64,000 nt of DNA, from positions 3,824,501 through 3,888,500 of the forward strand of contig NZ_LR813084.1 of assembly GCF_903815225.1 (NCBI RefSeq). The letters are read 5' to 3'. The first letter of the stretch is position 1; the number at the start of each line of letters is the position of its first letter. The notes beneath the pieces were generated by a model, which was not told the origin of the DNA, did not search any database, and saw only the letters and a list, made by a program, of their open reading frames with translations. Source of the stretch: Delftia tsuruhatensis (GTDB lineage Bacteria > Pseudomonadota > Gammaproteobacteria > Burkholderiales > Burkholderiaceae_C). The translations under genes and the position numbers were made by a program. This document shows, piece by piece, positions 34,938 to 45,560 of the stretch.

Positions 34938-37430
34938 TCACTCCACGCGCCGCAGTTGCCCCTGCGCCAGGAGCTTGTCACGCATGCGGCGGGTCATGGA
35001 CTGCGTGCTGCCATCGGTGGCCGTGAACAGGAACAGCGTCTGCTGCGGGCTGACCCAGGTCAGCTGGGTGCGCAGGCGCTGCCTGGCGTTGGACAACTCC
35101 ACCCAGATGCCCAGGGCCCAGTCCTCCGACACCAGGGGCGCGGCGGGAACCTCGGCGGCGGCAGGTTCCGCGGGCAGTTCAGGCTCCTGCAGCAACCCAG
35201 GCTCCTGCGGCATTCGTGGTGACGCCGGCAACGGACCGGCTTCAGGTGGCGGTGGCCGGGAGGACTGCCTGGCAGGCATCGCCTCCGGCACGATCTGGAC
35301 TTCGCTGCCCTCTGGGGAAAGCGCGTGCGCATCCAGCGGTGCGGGCATGGAGGCGGCCACGCCGAAAAGCGACTGTGGCAGGCGCGCCGACAGGCCGGCC
35401 GGCTGGGACGGCAGCGATGCCAGCGCCGACTCCGACCCGTAGACGGTGGGCGGCACGGAGTCCAGGTAGATGTCCACGCTCTCTATGGGCTGGCGCACCA
35501 CGCCTGCGTCGAGGGCATCCTGGTGCAGCCCGGCCAGGCGGGCGGCGAAGGCCTGGATCTCCTCCTCGGTGCGACCCACGCTGCGCAGGCCGGCCCTCAA
35601 CCTGGCCTGCAATCGCGGAGCCAGGGCCACCAGGCGATCGGTATCGCGGCCGGCATGCGCGGAAACACTCCACAGCAGGCTGGGAACCAGGGCCAGATAG
35701 CCGCCAGGATCCCGGGCCTCGCTGCCATCCACCGGCTCCTGAACGCTGGCGATCACCTCGGCCCAGGGACCGGTGGCGAATTCGAGAATGTCGTCGGGCA
35801 CGCCCTGCGCGCTGGGCAGCCGGCGGATGGCCGCGGCGATCTGCTCGGCCCGGGGCATGGCCGATTCAGGCCAGCGCGCATCCTGCCCGCTCCTGTCGAC
35901 GCGCCCGAGCGCCGCCGTGACCAGCCCGGGCACCGAGCCGCCTTCAGCCGCCTCATGGCCCGCCGGGGGCTGCAGGCCGCTCCCACCCCACCCCTCCCGC
36001 AATTGCTGCAGCACCGACGCAAAGGCCGAGGCGTCGATGCGGGGCAAGGCCGCCAGCCGCATGGCGGCAGAATCGGCCACCTGCTGGAACTGGTCGTAAC
36101 CGGGCGCCGATTCGCTGTCGAACCACAGGCTGCGCGCCGTCAGCTCATCGAGCAACTGCCGCGCGGGGTGGTTGCGGTCATCGAAGAATCGCGCGTCCTG
36201 GACCACCAGCTGCTGAAGCAGTGGCTCCAGCCGGCCCACCGTGCGCTGCACGGCGGGCAGCAGGCGCGTATCGGCCGCCATGAAGCGCATCATGCGCCGC
36301 AAGGTATTGAGCGCCGCGCCGTCATCCGCCTGCGGGCCGGCAGCCGTCTCCTGCTGCGGCTGCAACGCCTGCATCAGCTGTTCGAGCTGTGCCGAATGGT
36401 GCTGTACGGACTCCAGCGCCATGCAGCTCAGCGAAGTCCATCCTTCCGGCAGTGCGGCCAGCACCGTGGGAGCGATCTCGCCAGCCTGCCAGGCCGTGGC
36501 CGCAGGCAAGGAGTCGGGCATGGACAACGGTGTGTGCTGGGCCAGGGCCAGCATCGAGGAAGGCGCGGCGGCAGGAGCCTCGCGCAGCGATTCCATCCAG
36601 CGCGGATCGGACAGCAGCGCCGCCACCAGGCGCCGCGTCAGTTCATCCTCCTGCGCCTGCTGGCCATAGGCGCCATATGCACGGCTCTGGGCCAGCGCAT
36701 CGCCGTAATGGGAAGGCGCGCGCCAGCGGCTGTGCGCCTGCTGGTCGGATTGGCGCCGGCCATGGTCGAGCACCGGCGCCTGCACGGGCGAGACACCATA
36801 GGCAGCGGGCTGCACACCCTGGTCGCGCAGCGACTGGGCGATATGGCTGTACTCGGACACCAGCAGCGCACCCAGATGCTCACGCATGAAGCCCATCCAG
36901 CAGGCGGCAGGGCCGGGCTCCACCCCGGTCTCGTCGATCACGCGCTGCAGCGCCCGCACATAGCTCTGGGGCCTGAGCGGATTGCGCTCGGGCTGGACAC
37001 GCTCCAGGCCTTGGATGGCACTGACCAGCGCATCCAGTTCGGCCAGCGCGATCTCCACCTGGGGCGCCACGTGCTGGAGCAGGCGCTGATGGGCCAGTTG
37101 CGACTGCAGCACGGCGTCATCGAGCAGGGACAAGGACGCGAAACCGGTGCCGCCGGAGCCTGCCGGCCAGACCGACGATTCGCCGGACTGCCCGAAGCAC
37201 TCCAGCAGCGCCCGGCCATAGCCCTTGAGCATGGCTGCCCGATGGCGGGACAGCAGCTCCAGTGCCTCGGGGATTTCGGGGCGGCGTGGCAAGCCCGTGC
37301 CGGGCAGATCGGCCTGCTCCATGGCATGGGCCGTGCGCTGCAGCAGCCGCAGGATCAGCGCCTCCGAGCCACGCACAGCCTGCACCAGGCAGGCTTGCAA
37401 CGCGGCAACAGAAACGGGTGGAGGATTCAT
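34938..37430 (-). CDS. DUF1631 protein
   Basis: An 830-residue, largely helical soluble protein matching DUF1631, a family found in proteobacteria and described as putative thymidine-phosphorylase-like only by automated naming. Recognisable blocks are the N-terminal EIPEALELLSRHRAAMLKGYGRALLECF, FASLSLLDDAVLQSQLAHQRLLQHV, and the C-terminal SEDWALGIWVELSNARQRLRTQLTWVSPQQTLFLFTATDGSTQSMTRRMRDKLL, which resembles PilZ-like tails of the family. No function is established. It is on the same strand as ettA, with a 60-bp gap. Confidence 0.8.
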   Translation of the reverse strand: MNPPPVSVAALQACLVQAVRGSEALILRLLQRTAHAMEQADLPGTGLPRRPEIPEALELLSRHRAAMLKGYGRALLECFGQSGESSVWPAGSGGTGFASLSLLDDAVLQSQLAHQRLLQHVAPQVEIALAELDALVSAIQGLERVQPERNPLRPQSYVRALQRVIDETGVEPGPAACWMGFMREHLGALLVSEYSHIAQSLRDQGVQPAAYGVSPVQAPVLDHGRRQSDQQAHSRWRAPSHYGDALAQSRAYGAYGQQAQEDELTRRLVAALLSDPRWMESLREAPAAAPSSMLALAQHTPLSMPDSLPAATAWQAGEIAPTVLAALPEGWTSLSCMALESVQHHSAQLEQLMQALQPQQETAAGPQADDGAALNTLRRMMRFMAADTRLLPAVQRTVGRLEPLLQQLVVQDARFFDDRNHPARQLLDELTARSLWFDSESAPGYDQFQQVADSAAMRLAALPRIDASAFASVLQQLREGWGGSGLQPPAGHEAAEGGSVPGLVTAALGRVDRSGQDARWPESAMPRAEQIAAAIRRLPSAQGVPDDILEFATGPWAEVIASVQEPVDGSEARDPGGYLALVPSLLWSVSAHAGRDTDRLVALAPRLQARLRAGLRSVGRTEEEIQAFAARLAGLHQDALDAGVVRQPIESVDIYLDSVPPTVYGSESALASLPSQPAGLSARLPQSLFGVAASMPAPLDAHALSPEGSEVQIVPEAMPARQSSRPPPPEAGPLPASPRMPQEPGLLQEPELPAEPAAAEVPAAPLVSEDWALGIWVELSNARQRLRTQLTWVSPQQTLFLFTATDGSTQSMTRRMRDKLLAQGQLRRVE

Positions 37431-37490
37431 GGCCCGAAGAATACAGGCTCCAGCCCGTGCCGGAGGCGCTTTGAGGCTTGCCTTTGATGC

Positions 37491-39152
<1,662 letters not shown>

Positions 39153-39420
39153 TCTGGTCCGAGTACTTGAATCGTTGATTTCTGCAAAAATCGGGCAACA
39201 AATCGGTTGCACGCCAGACATGATTATCCGCGCATGCGACAATACCCTGCGTCGCGGGTTCCAGTTGCCCGTGACATCAGCATTCCAGCTGGGGACGATG
39301 GACGCTGTTTTCCAGGCTCCCGACATTGAACCTCATCCGCCTACGACTGGTCCCGGCAGCCGCCACGGCTGCCAAGACAGGCTGATACCCAGCGCCCCGG
39401 ACGGGCGCATCTTTGATCAC

Positions 39421-41184
39421 ATGACATTTGAAGAACTGAACCTGGCCCCCGCCATTCTCAAGGCCGTGCTCGAACAGGGTTACGAGAACCCCACGCCGAT
39501 CCAGGCACAGGCCATTCCCGCCGTGCTCGCAGGCCACGACCTGCTGGCCGGCGCCCAGACCGGCACGGGCAAGACCGCCGCGTTCACCCTGCCCATGCTG
39601 CAGCGCCTGTCGCAAGGCCAGGCGCCGCGCAACAAGTTCGGCGGCAAGGGCATACGGGCCCTGGTGCTGACCCCCACGCGCGAACTCGCCGCACAGGTCG
39701 AGGAGTCGGTGCGCAGCTACGCCAAGTACCTCGACATCAACTCCACCGTCATCTTCGGCGGCGTGGGCATGAAGCCCCAGATCGACCGCGTCAACAAGGG
39801 CGTGGACATCCTGGTCGCCACGCCGGGCCGCCTGCTGGACCTGCAGCAACAGGGCTTCATGGACCTGTCCACCGTGGAAGTCCTGGTGCTCGACGAAGCC
39901 GACCGCATGCTGGACATGGGCTTCATCCATGACGTCAAGAAGGTGCTGGCCCTGGTGCCCAAGGACAAGCAAAGCCTGCTGTTCTCCGCCACCTTCAGCG
40001 ACGAGATCCGCGACCTGGCCAACGGCCTGCTGCGCAACCCGCAGTCCATCCAGGTCACACCCCGCAACACCACCGTGCAGCGCATCACCCAGGTCATCCA
40101 CCCCGTGGGCCGCGCCAAGAAAAAGCAGGTACTGCTGCACATCATCAACGAGAACAACTGGAGCCAGGTCCTGGTGTTCACGCGCACCAAGTTCGGCGCC
40201 AACAACGTCGCCGAATTCCTGACCAAGAACAACATCAGCGCCATGGCGCTGCATGGCAACAAGAGCCAGAGCGCCCGCACCCAGGCCCTGGCCGGCTTCA
40301 AGACCGGCGAGCTGCGCGCCCTGGTGGCCACCGACATCGCCGCGCGCGGCATCGACATCGACGAGCTGCCGCACGTCGTGAACTACGAGATCCCCAACGT
40401 GTCCGAGGACTACGTGCACCGCATCGGCCGCACGGGCCGTGCCGGCCGCGAAGGGCATGCCGTGAGCCTGGTCTGCATGGACGAAGAGGGCTTCATGATG
40501 GACATCGAGCGCTTCACCAAGCAGGAAATCCCGGTACAGGTGCTCGAAGGCTTCGGCCCCGACGAAGGGGAAGTGGCCGAGCCCATCGCCATGGGCCGCC
40601 AGACCATCTGGGGCGGCGCCGGCAAGCCCCCGAGCCGCGACGTCATGCAGGCAGCCGCCAAGGCCGCCCGCCAGGAAATGATGGAGCGCATCCGCACCAA
40701 CAAGGCTGCCCAGCCCGACCGAGGCCGCCAGGGCCGCGGGCAATCTCCCAAGGCCGGTGGCCCGGAGGAAACCCGTCCCGAGGGCAGCGCCGGCGGCCAG
40801 GGCCGCAGCCGCAACCATGCGGCTGGCAACAGCAAGCCGCGCCGTGACCGTTTCGATGGCGGCAACGGCCAGGCAGCAGCCCATCGCCCCAAGGCGGCGA
40901 CCCCTCAGCACGCCCACAAGCGCGGTCCCCGCCCCGACGGCGAGGGCGGCCGCCGCTTCGAGGACCAGCCTCCGCGCGCGGATGCCCACCTGGGCACGCA
41001 GCTGGGCCATGTGCGCAACAGCGGCCCGCGCGGGGGCGCCGGTGGCGGCCAGCCCGACCCCATGCGCACCAGCGTGGACACCATGGCAGAGCGGGGCCGG
41101 CGCGGCGGCTTTGGCCGTGGCGGCGGCGGGGGTGGCTTCGGCGGCGGCCGCGGCGGCTCCTCGCGCGGCGGCTACGGCCGCTGA
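39421..41184 (+). CDS. rhlE: DEAD-box RNA helicase (RhlE type)
   Basis: A 587-residue helicase. Motifs: Q motif ([14 protein letters not shown]), Walker [32 protein letters not shown] in [16 protein letters not shown], and [13 protein letters not shown]. The C-terminal roughly 190 residues are Arg/Gly-rich and end in glycine-rich RGG-like repeats, an RNA-binding tail. The ATG chosen gives [16 protein letters not shown], the normal RhlE start; the frame is open 82 codons further up without similarity. A clear terminator follows. Role: remodelling of ribosomal RNA or mRNA structure. Confidence 0.95.
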   Translation: MTFEELNLAPAILKAVLEQGYENPTPIQAQAIPAVLAGHDLLAGAQTGTGKTAAFTLPMLQRLSQGQAPRNKFGGKGIRALVLTPTRELAAQVEESVRSYAKYLDINSTVIFGGVGMKPQIDRVNKGVDILVATPGRLLDLQQQGFMDLSTVEVLVLDEADRMLDMGFIHDVKKVLALVPKDKQSLLFSATFSDEIRDLANGLLRNPQSIQVTPRNTTVQRITQVIHPVGRAKKKQVLLHIINENNWSQVLVFTRTKFGANNVAEFLTKNNISAMALHGNKSQSARTQALAGFKTGELRALVATDIAARGIDIDELPHVVNYEIPNVSEDYVHRIGRTGRAGREGHAVSLVCMDEEGFMMDIERFTKQEIPVQVLEGFGPDEGEVAEPIAMGRQTIWGGAGKPPSRDVMQAAAKAARQEMMERIRTNKAAQPDRGRQGRGQSPKAGGPEETRPEGSAGGQGRSRNHAAGNSKPRRDRFDGGNGQAAAHRPKAATPQHAHKRGPRPDGEGGRRFEDQPPRADAHLGTQLGHVRNSGPRGGAGGGQPDPMRTSVDTMAERGRRGGFGRGGGGGGFGGGRGGSSRGGYGR

Positions 41185-41234
41185 CCCTCACGCTGCCAGG
41201 GCAGGCCGACAGGCAGGCCCTGGCGGCCGTCACG

Positions 41235-41270
41235 AAAGGGCTGCATCTCTCCGGGGCTGCAGCCCTTTTT
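41235..41270 (+). terminator. intrinsic terminator of the RhlE-type helicase gene
   Basis: An 11-bp stem (AAAGGGCTGCA / TGCAGCCCTTT) with a 13-nt loop continues into a T-run of five and a further pyrimidine tract, 50 bp after the stop codon. Confidence 0.9.
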
Positions 41271-41272
41271 CT

Positions 41273-41477
41273 TAGAGCGTGTTATGCACTTTGACGAACC
41301 CGCGTTGGCTCTGCGCGCTGGTGATCGCAAGGCGCGGTGCGCCGCCAAGGCTCCAGCCTTGGCAAGCGCTGCAACGCCGCGAGCGCCTGCGCGCAGAGTC
41401 AACCCGAAGGGAAAGCCGGGAAAGGGGCCCGGCTTTCCCGGCTTTCGCGGGCACGTAAAAGTGCATAACACGCTCTA
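41273..41477. mobile_element. 205-bp MITE-like element with terminal inverted repeats
   Basis: Both ends carry TAGAGCGTGTTATGCACTTT in opposite orientation; the inverted repeat continues to 23 matches in 24. The TA at each outer edge is consistent with TA target-site duplication, as produced by IS630/Tc1-type transposases. No transposase frame fits inside. A shorter, degenerate copy lies at 5273-5391. The remaining 139 bp up to the next gene start (41478-41616) show nothing recognisable. Confidence 0.8.
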
Positions 41478-41616
41478 GATTGCGCATTCAGCCGACAGCG
41501 CCCAGCAAGCCTGCATGGCTATCCTCCCGATAGCATTGCGGCCTGCGGCGATCGAAGGCCGCCTCCTGTTTTCGGATTCCCCCAGCCTTCCATGGCTGGT
41601 TCCTCAAGGCCATGCC

Positions 41617-43361
41617 ATGACACTGCAGACTCCAATCGCCCTCCTCTCCAGCCAACGTCGCGCACTGCGGCAGCCCCAGGGGCGGCTGAGGTGGTCCGTC
41701 CTGGCCTGCGCAGCCCTGCTGGCCGCCTGCTCCAGCACCCCGCTGCCCCCCCGCCACATCCACACCCACGGCGACGCCTGCCCCCCGGCCCGCCCCCCGT
41801 CACGCCGGTAGTGCCCCAGGCCACATCGCAGCCCGTGCCTCAGGCCGGCAACCTCGTGCCCCTGCCCTACAACGCCGCCGTGGCTGCACGCTTTCCCGAT
41901 CCGGCCACGCGCTACGACACCCCCGGCCTTGCGCCGCAGCGCAATCAGTTCACCACGACCAGCGAGCTGTCGTCCTGGCTGCACAGCCAGGCCAACAAAT
42001 CGCTGGGCCGCGACACGCGCCTGGGGCTGGTGCAGGCAGGCAGTTCCCAGCGTGGCACGCCCATACAGGCCCTGGTGGCCACGCGGGCTTCGGGCATCCA
42101 GCCTTCGGCGCTCAACGACAGCCGTCGCCCCACCGTCCTGCTGGTGGCCGGCCAGCATGGGGACGAACCGGCCGGCACCGAAGCCCTGCTCATCATGGCC
42201 CGCGAACTCGCTCCCGGCGGCCTGCTGGAGCCGCTGCTGCAACAGATCAACGTCGTGCTGGTCCCGCGCGCCAATCCCGATGCCATGGAGGCCGGCACTC
42301 GCAACGCCGCCGACGGCACGGACATCGGCCAGGACCACCTGCTGCTGAACACCCCCGAAACACGTGCCCTGGCAACGCTGGCACGCGACTACCGGCCCGT
42401 GGCCGTCGTGGATCTGCGGGAGTTCCCGGCCATGGGCCTGTTCCTGCAGAAGTACCAGGCCATACAGCGCTATGACGCGCTGCTGCAGTACTCCACTCCC
42501 CCCAACCAGAACGAGTTCGTGACCAAGGCCGCGCGGGAGTGGTATACCGCAGCGTTGCGCACGGCCCTGTCGCAGGCCGGTCTGAGCAGCGACTGGTACT
42601 ACACCACCAGCCAGGACCTGCAGGACAAATCCATTTCCATGGGCGGCATCGCACCCGATTCGCTGCGCAACATCAGCGGACTCAAGAACTCGGTGGGCTA
42701 TCTGGTCAGCAGCCGGGGCTCGGACCTGGGCCGTGCCCATATCCAGCGCCGGGTGCACACCCTGGTAACGGCAGCGACACGCGTGCTCCACACAACCGCC
42801 GAACGCGCCAAGGACCTCACCCAGGTGCAGGCCTATGTGGCACGGGAGACCGCCTCCCTGGCCTGCCACCAGCAACTGGTCGTGCAGGCCGAGCGCACGC
42901 CCGAACAACGCACGCTGACCATGATCCAGCCCGACACCGGGGCCGACCAGCAGGTGCGCGTGGACTGGAACGCCTCGCTGCAACCCCACAGCACCCTGTC
43001 GCGTGCCCGTTCCTGCGGCTACTGGCTGTCCGCCGGTGCGCAGAACGCCGTGGACCGGCTGCGCATGCTGGGCCTGCAGGTGCTCAAGGTGGCCGAGCCC
43101 GGCCAACTGCTGGCGGACTCGTACAACGAGACGCGCTCTGCCGGAGCGGGTACCTATGCACTGACGCGCGGCGCCGTCGAGGCCTCCATCGGCAGCTACT
43201 ACGTGTCCATGAACCAGCCCATGGCCCACCTGGCCGCCGCCGCCCTGGAGCCCGATACGCCCTACAGCTACCTCGCGCATGGCCTGGTACCCAACCTGGC
43301 CGACATGGCCCGCGTGATGGCTCCGCCCTCCGTGGTGTTCGAGGAAGACGACGCCGAATGA
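41617..43361 (+). pseudogene. frameshifted M14-like zinc peptidase lipoprotein
   Basis: The first frame encodes a lipoprotein signal (LRWSVLACAALLAACSST) and stops at 41809-41811. The peptidase part continues in another frame to 43361. One extra C in the run at 41781-41786 would join them as HGDACPPGPPPVTPVVP. The body resembles M14 carboxypeptidases: VLLVAGQHGDEPAGTEALL supplies the HxxE zinc ligands (His codon 42155-42157), followed by VPRANPDAMEAGTRN. At the third-ligand position, where relatives have DLHE, this sequence reads DLRE (Arg codon 42417-42419). It is therefore either a decaying gene, a homopolymer-controlled one, or an assembly error, and the product might be inactive. Confidence 0.7.
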
Positions 43362-43416
43362 CGAACCCGGGCGCCACAGACTCCCATCCTATGCCCGGGC
43401 GCCCTTTCGTTGCGGG

Positions 43417-43422
43417 TATGAT
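43417..43422 (+). promoter_or_regulatory. possible -10 element of tRNA-Arg
   Basis: TATGAT lies 28 bp before the mature tRNA 5' end, at a suitable distance for a short leader. No good -35 hexamer is visible, so this is weak. Confidence 0.35.
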
Positions 43423-43449
43423 TGATGCTTGGCCCTCGACGGGGCCTAT

Positions 43450-43526
43450 CTGCCCGTAGCTCAACCGGATAGAGCAATTGCCTTCTAAGCAATAGGTCGG
43501 GGGTTCGAGTCCCTCCGGGCAGGCCA
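43450..43526 (+). tRNA. tRNA-Arg (anticodon UCU), CCA encoded
   Basis: A complete cloverleaf: the acceptor arms CTGCCCG and CGGGCAG pair fully, with D arm GCTC/GAGC, anticodon stem ATTGC/GCAAT with loop CTTCTAA (anticodon TCT at 43484-43486), T loop TTCGAGT, discriminator G and an encoded CCA. It reads AGA and AGG, rare codons in GC-rich genomes. tRNA genes are frequent integration sites, but no integrase or duplicated 3' end is seen nearby. Confidence 0.96.
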
Positions 43527-43853
43527 GCACTCCCCCTCTGAGAACGGCTCTCCAGAAAAATTCTGGGGAACATCCAGGGATCATTTATCGCTTTTCATCT
43601 TTGCCGCCGTGTCACGACCTGCTGACACGACGCCCTCGTCATGAGGCGCCGCCGGCCAACATTTCAAGATTTCGCATACGCTCTTGAGCCCGGCCAGGCG
43701 CCGTCCCATCGCTCGCCGCAATGAACCGCAGCAGGCACCTCGTCCTGCGCGTCCATGGGAACCGACACCATCGCCAGTTTTTCATCTGTCGAACGGTGGA
43801 GTGATCCACGGGGCTGCGCCGCACGGGCGCGCCAGCCTGCTGGAAGCTTGTAA
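43527..43853. other. gap between tRNA-Arg and the iron-uptake genes
   Basis: About 330 bp without a supported gene. No terminator with a clear T-run, no repeat of the tRNA 3' end and no coding pattern was found. Confidence 0.4.
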
Positions 43854-43872
43854 AATGAGAACCAATCTCATT
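43854..43872. promoter_or_regulatory. Fur-box-like 19-bp palindrome
   Basis: AATGAGA-ACCAA-TCTCATT: two 7-bp arms around a 5-bp centre, the length and AATGAGA/TCTCATT character of Fur sites before FecI-type sigma factors. It lies 45 bp before the sigma-factor ATG, where repression by iron-loaded Fur would be expected. Confidence 0.7.
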
Positions 43873-43917
43873 CACAAATGATGCCGGGAGATCAATCTTG
43901 CGGCTGCAGGGGTCAGC

Positions 43918-44433
43918 ATGTCATCCGGCGAATTCGCGCTGCACAACGAGGTCCAGTCGCTCTATCGTGACCATCACGGATGGCTGCGCGATTGGCTGCG
44001 CAGAAAGCTCGGCTGCTCCCACCATGCGGCGGACCTGGCCCACGACACCTTCGTGCGCCTGCTCGGCCGCAAGGAGCGTGCGAACCCGATGGACCCCCGC
44101 GCCTACCTGACCACCATCGCCCATGGCCTGATGGTGGACTTCCATCGACGCAGGGCACTGGAGCGGGCCTACCTGCAATCGCTGGCCGCCCTGCCCGAAC
44201 CCCAAGCACCCTCGCCCGAGGCAAGGGCCATCGTGATGGAAGCCCTGGTGGCCATCGACACCATGCTCGACGGCATGAAGCCCGCGATACGCCAGGCCTT
44301 CATCCTCTCCCAGCTGGAAGGCCTGACCTATGCACAGATCGCCGCCCGGCTGGACGTGACGGTGCGCACCGTCAACAACTACATGCTCAAGGCGCTGGAG
44401 CACTGCTACCTCATCATGGCCGACGGCGCATGA
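43918..44433 (+). CDS. FecI-type ECF sigma factor
   Basis: A 171-residue extracytoplasmic-function sigma factor of the iron-uptake branch. Region 2 reads HHGWLRDWLRRKLGCSHHAADLAHDTFVRLL, followed by PRAYLTTIAHGLMVDFHRR. Region 4 is LDGMKPAIRQAFILSQLEGLTYAQIAARLDVTVRTVNNYMLKALEHC. Its stop overlaps the start of the FecR-type gene (ATGA). It should direct transcription of the TonB receptor gene when the receptor-FecR path signals substrate binding; the gene itself is probably Fur-controlled through the palindrome upstream. Confidence 0.93.
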   Translation: MSSGEFALHNEVQSLYRDHHGWLRDWLRRKLGCSHHAADLAHDTFVRLLGRKERANPMDPRAYLTTIAHGLMVDFHRRRALERAYLQSLAALPEPQAPSPEARAIVMEALVAIDTMLDGMKPAIRQAFILSQLEGLTYAQIAARLDVTVRTVNNYMLKALEHCYLIMADGA

Positions 44434-45425
44434 CCGCTGCGTCCTCGACCACGGACACCGCTGCGCGCACCCAGGCACGCATCCGCAAGGAAGCCATCGC
44501 CTGGTACGCCCGCCTGTGCTCCGGCGAAGCTACCGACACCGACCGTGCGGACTGGCAGCGCTGGCATGAAGCCCATCCCGACCACCAGCGCGCATGGCGG
44601 CATTTCGACGCGCTGCAGTCCATGCTGCAGCGCGTGCCGGGACACCTTGCCGCATCCACGCTCCAGGCCAGCCGGCGCGGCCGTCGGCGCGTGCTGCGCG
44701 GTGTGGCGGCCTTGCTGGGTACCGGAGCGGTGGCCGGCCTGTCCTGGCAGTGGGCAGGCCGGCAAGGCGGCGTGCGCTCCTGGCTGGCCGACTACCGCAC
44801 CGGCACGGGCGAGCGGCGCCACGTCGTGCTGGCCGACGGATCCGGGCTAACGCTGAACACCCGGACCTCGGTGGATGTCCACATGGACCCCGCGCGCCGC
44901 CTGCTCGTGCTGCGCGAGGGCGAAATCCTGGTGCAGACCGCCCGCAGCGGCGGCGCCAAGGATGGCCGACCCTTCATGGTGCATACGCCGCAGGGCCGTA
45001 TCCTGGCGCTCGGCACCCGCTTCACCGTGCGCAGCGAGGGCGACGACTGCGTGGTGGGCGTCCTGCAGGACGCCGTGGAAATCCACCCCCTGCAGGACGG
45101 CAGTCGCCGCCTGCGGCTTCAGGCCGGCCAGCAGGCCACCTTCAGTCGCAACGGCATGCAGGAAGTCCAGCCCGCAGACCCTGCGCTCGTCAGCTGGGTG
45201 GATGGCAGCCTCGTCGTGGACGGCTGGCGGCTGGAGGATGTGGTGCGTGAACTCGCACGCTACCGGCCCGGTCGCCTGGCCTGCGACCCGGCCGTGGCCG
45301 ACCTGCGCGTGTCCGGTGTATTCCCTCTGGCAGATACGGACAAGGCGTTGGCCGTCATCACCCGTGCCTTCCCCGTGCGCACGGCCGGCCTGTCACGCTA
45401 CTGGCTCACCCTGGTGCCAGCCTAG
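44430..45425 (+). CDS. FecR-type sigma-factor regulator
   Basis: A 331-residue inner-membrane regulator. The N-terminal cytoplasmic DUF4880-type domain contains AIAWYARLCSGEATDTDRADWQRWHEAHPDHQRAW. One TM helix follows (VAALLGTGAVAGLSWQWAG, about 92-110). The periplasmic FecR domain is recognisable (YRTGTGERRHVVLADGSGLTLNTRTSVDV, then VHTPQGRILALGTRFTV), and a C-terminal STN-interacting part ends RYWLTLVPA. It transmits the signal from the STN domain of the receptor encoded next to the sigma factor encoded before it. Confidence 0.93.
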   Translation: MTAASSTTDTAARTQARIRKEAIAWYARLCSGEATDTDRADWQRWHEAHPDHQRAWRHFDALQSMLQRVPGHLAASTLQASRRGRRRVLRGVAALLGTGAVAGLSWQWAGRQGGVRSWLADYRTGTGERRHVVLADGSGLTLNTRTSVDVHMDPARRLLVLREGEILVQTARSGGAKDGRPFMVHTPQGRILALGTRFTVRSEGDDCVVGVLQDAVEIHPLQDGSRRLRLQAGQQATFSRNGMQEVQPADPALVSWVDGSLVVDGWRLEDVVRELARYRPGRLACDPAVADLRVSGVFPLADTDKALAVITRAFPVRTAGLSRYWLTLVPA

Positions 45426-45560
45426 GCCGGCACCGGCCCCATCCGCCCCCGCCCCCACGCCGTGCAAACAACTTGCGGCAGATTTTCATCTTTTGCGATC
45501 TCGTTCGGCTCCCTTCATGAAAGCCCTTGTTCCACCGCTGTTCATGGCCAGGAAACCCGA

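Noticed and set aside
41274-41476. Inverted repeat at 41.3 kb considered as a terminator of the helicase gene
   Set aside because: A proper terminator with a T-run precedes it, the arms are 160 bp apart, and a second copy exists elsewhere.
43450-43917. Integrative element inserted at tRNA-Arg
   Set aside because: No integrase gene and no repeated tRNA 3' end were found; the downstream genes are ordinary iron-uptake genes.
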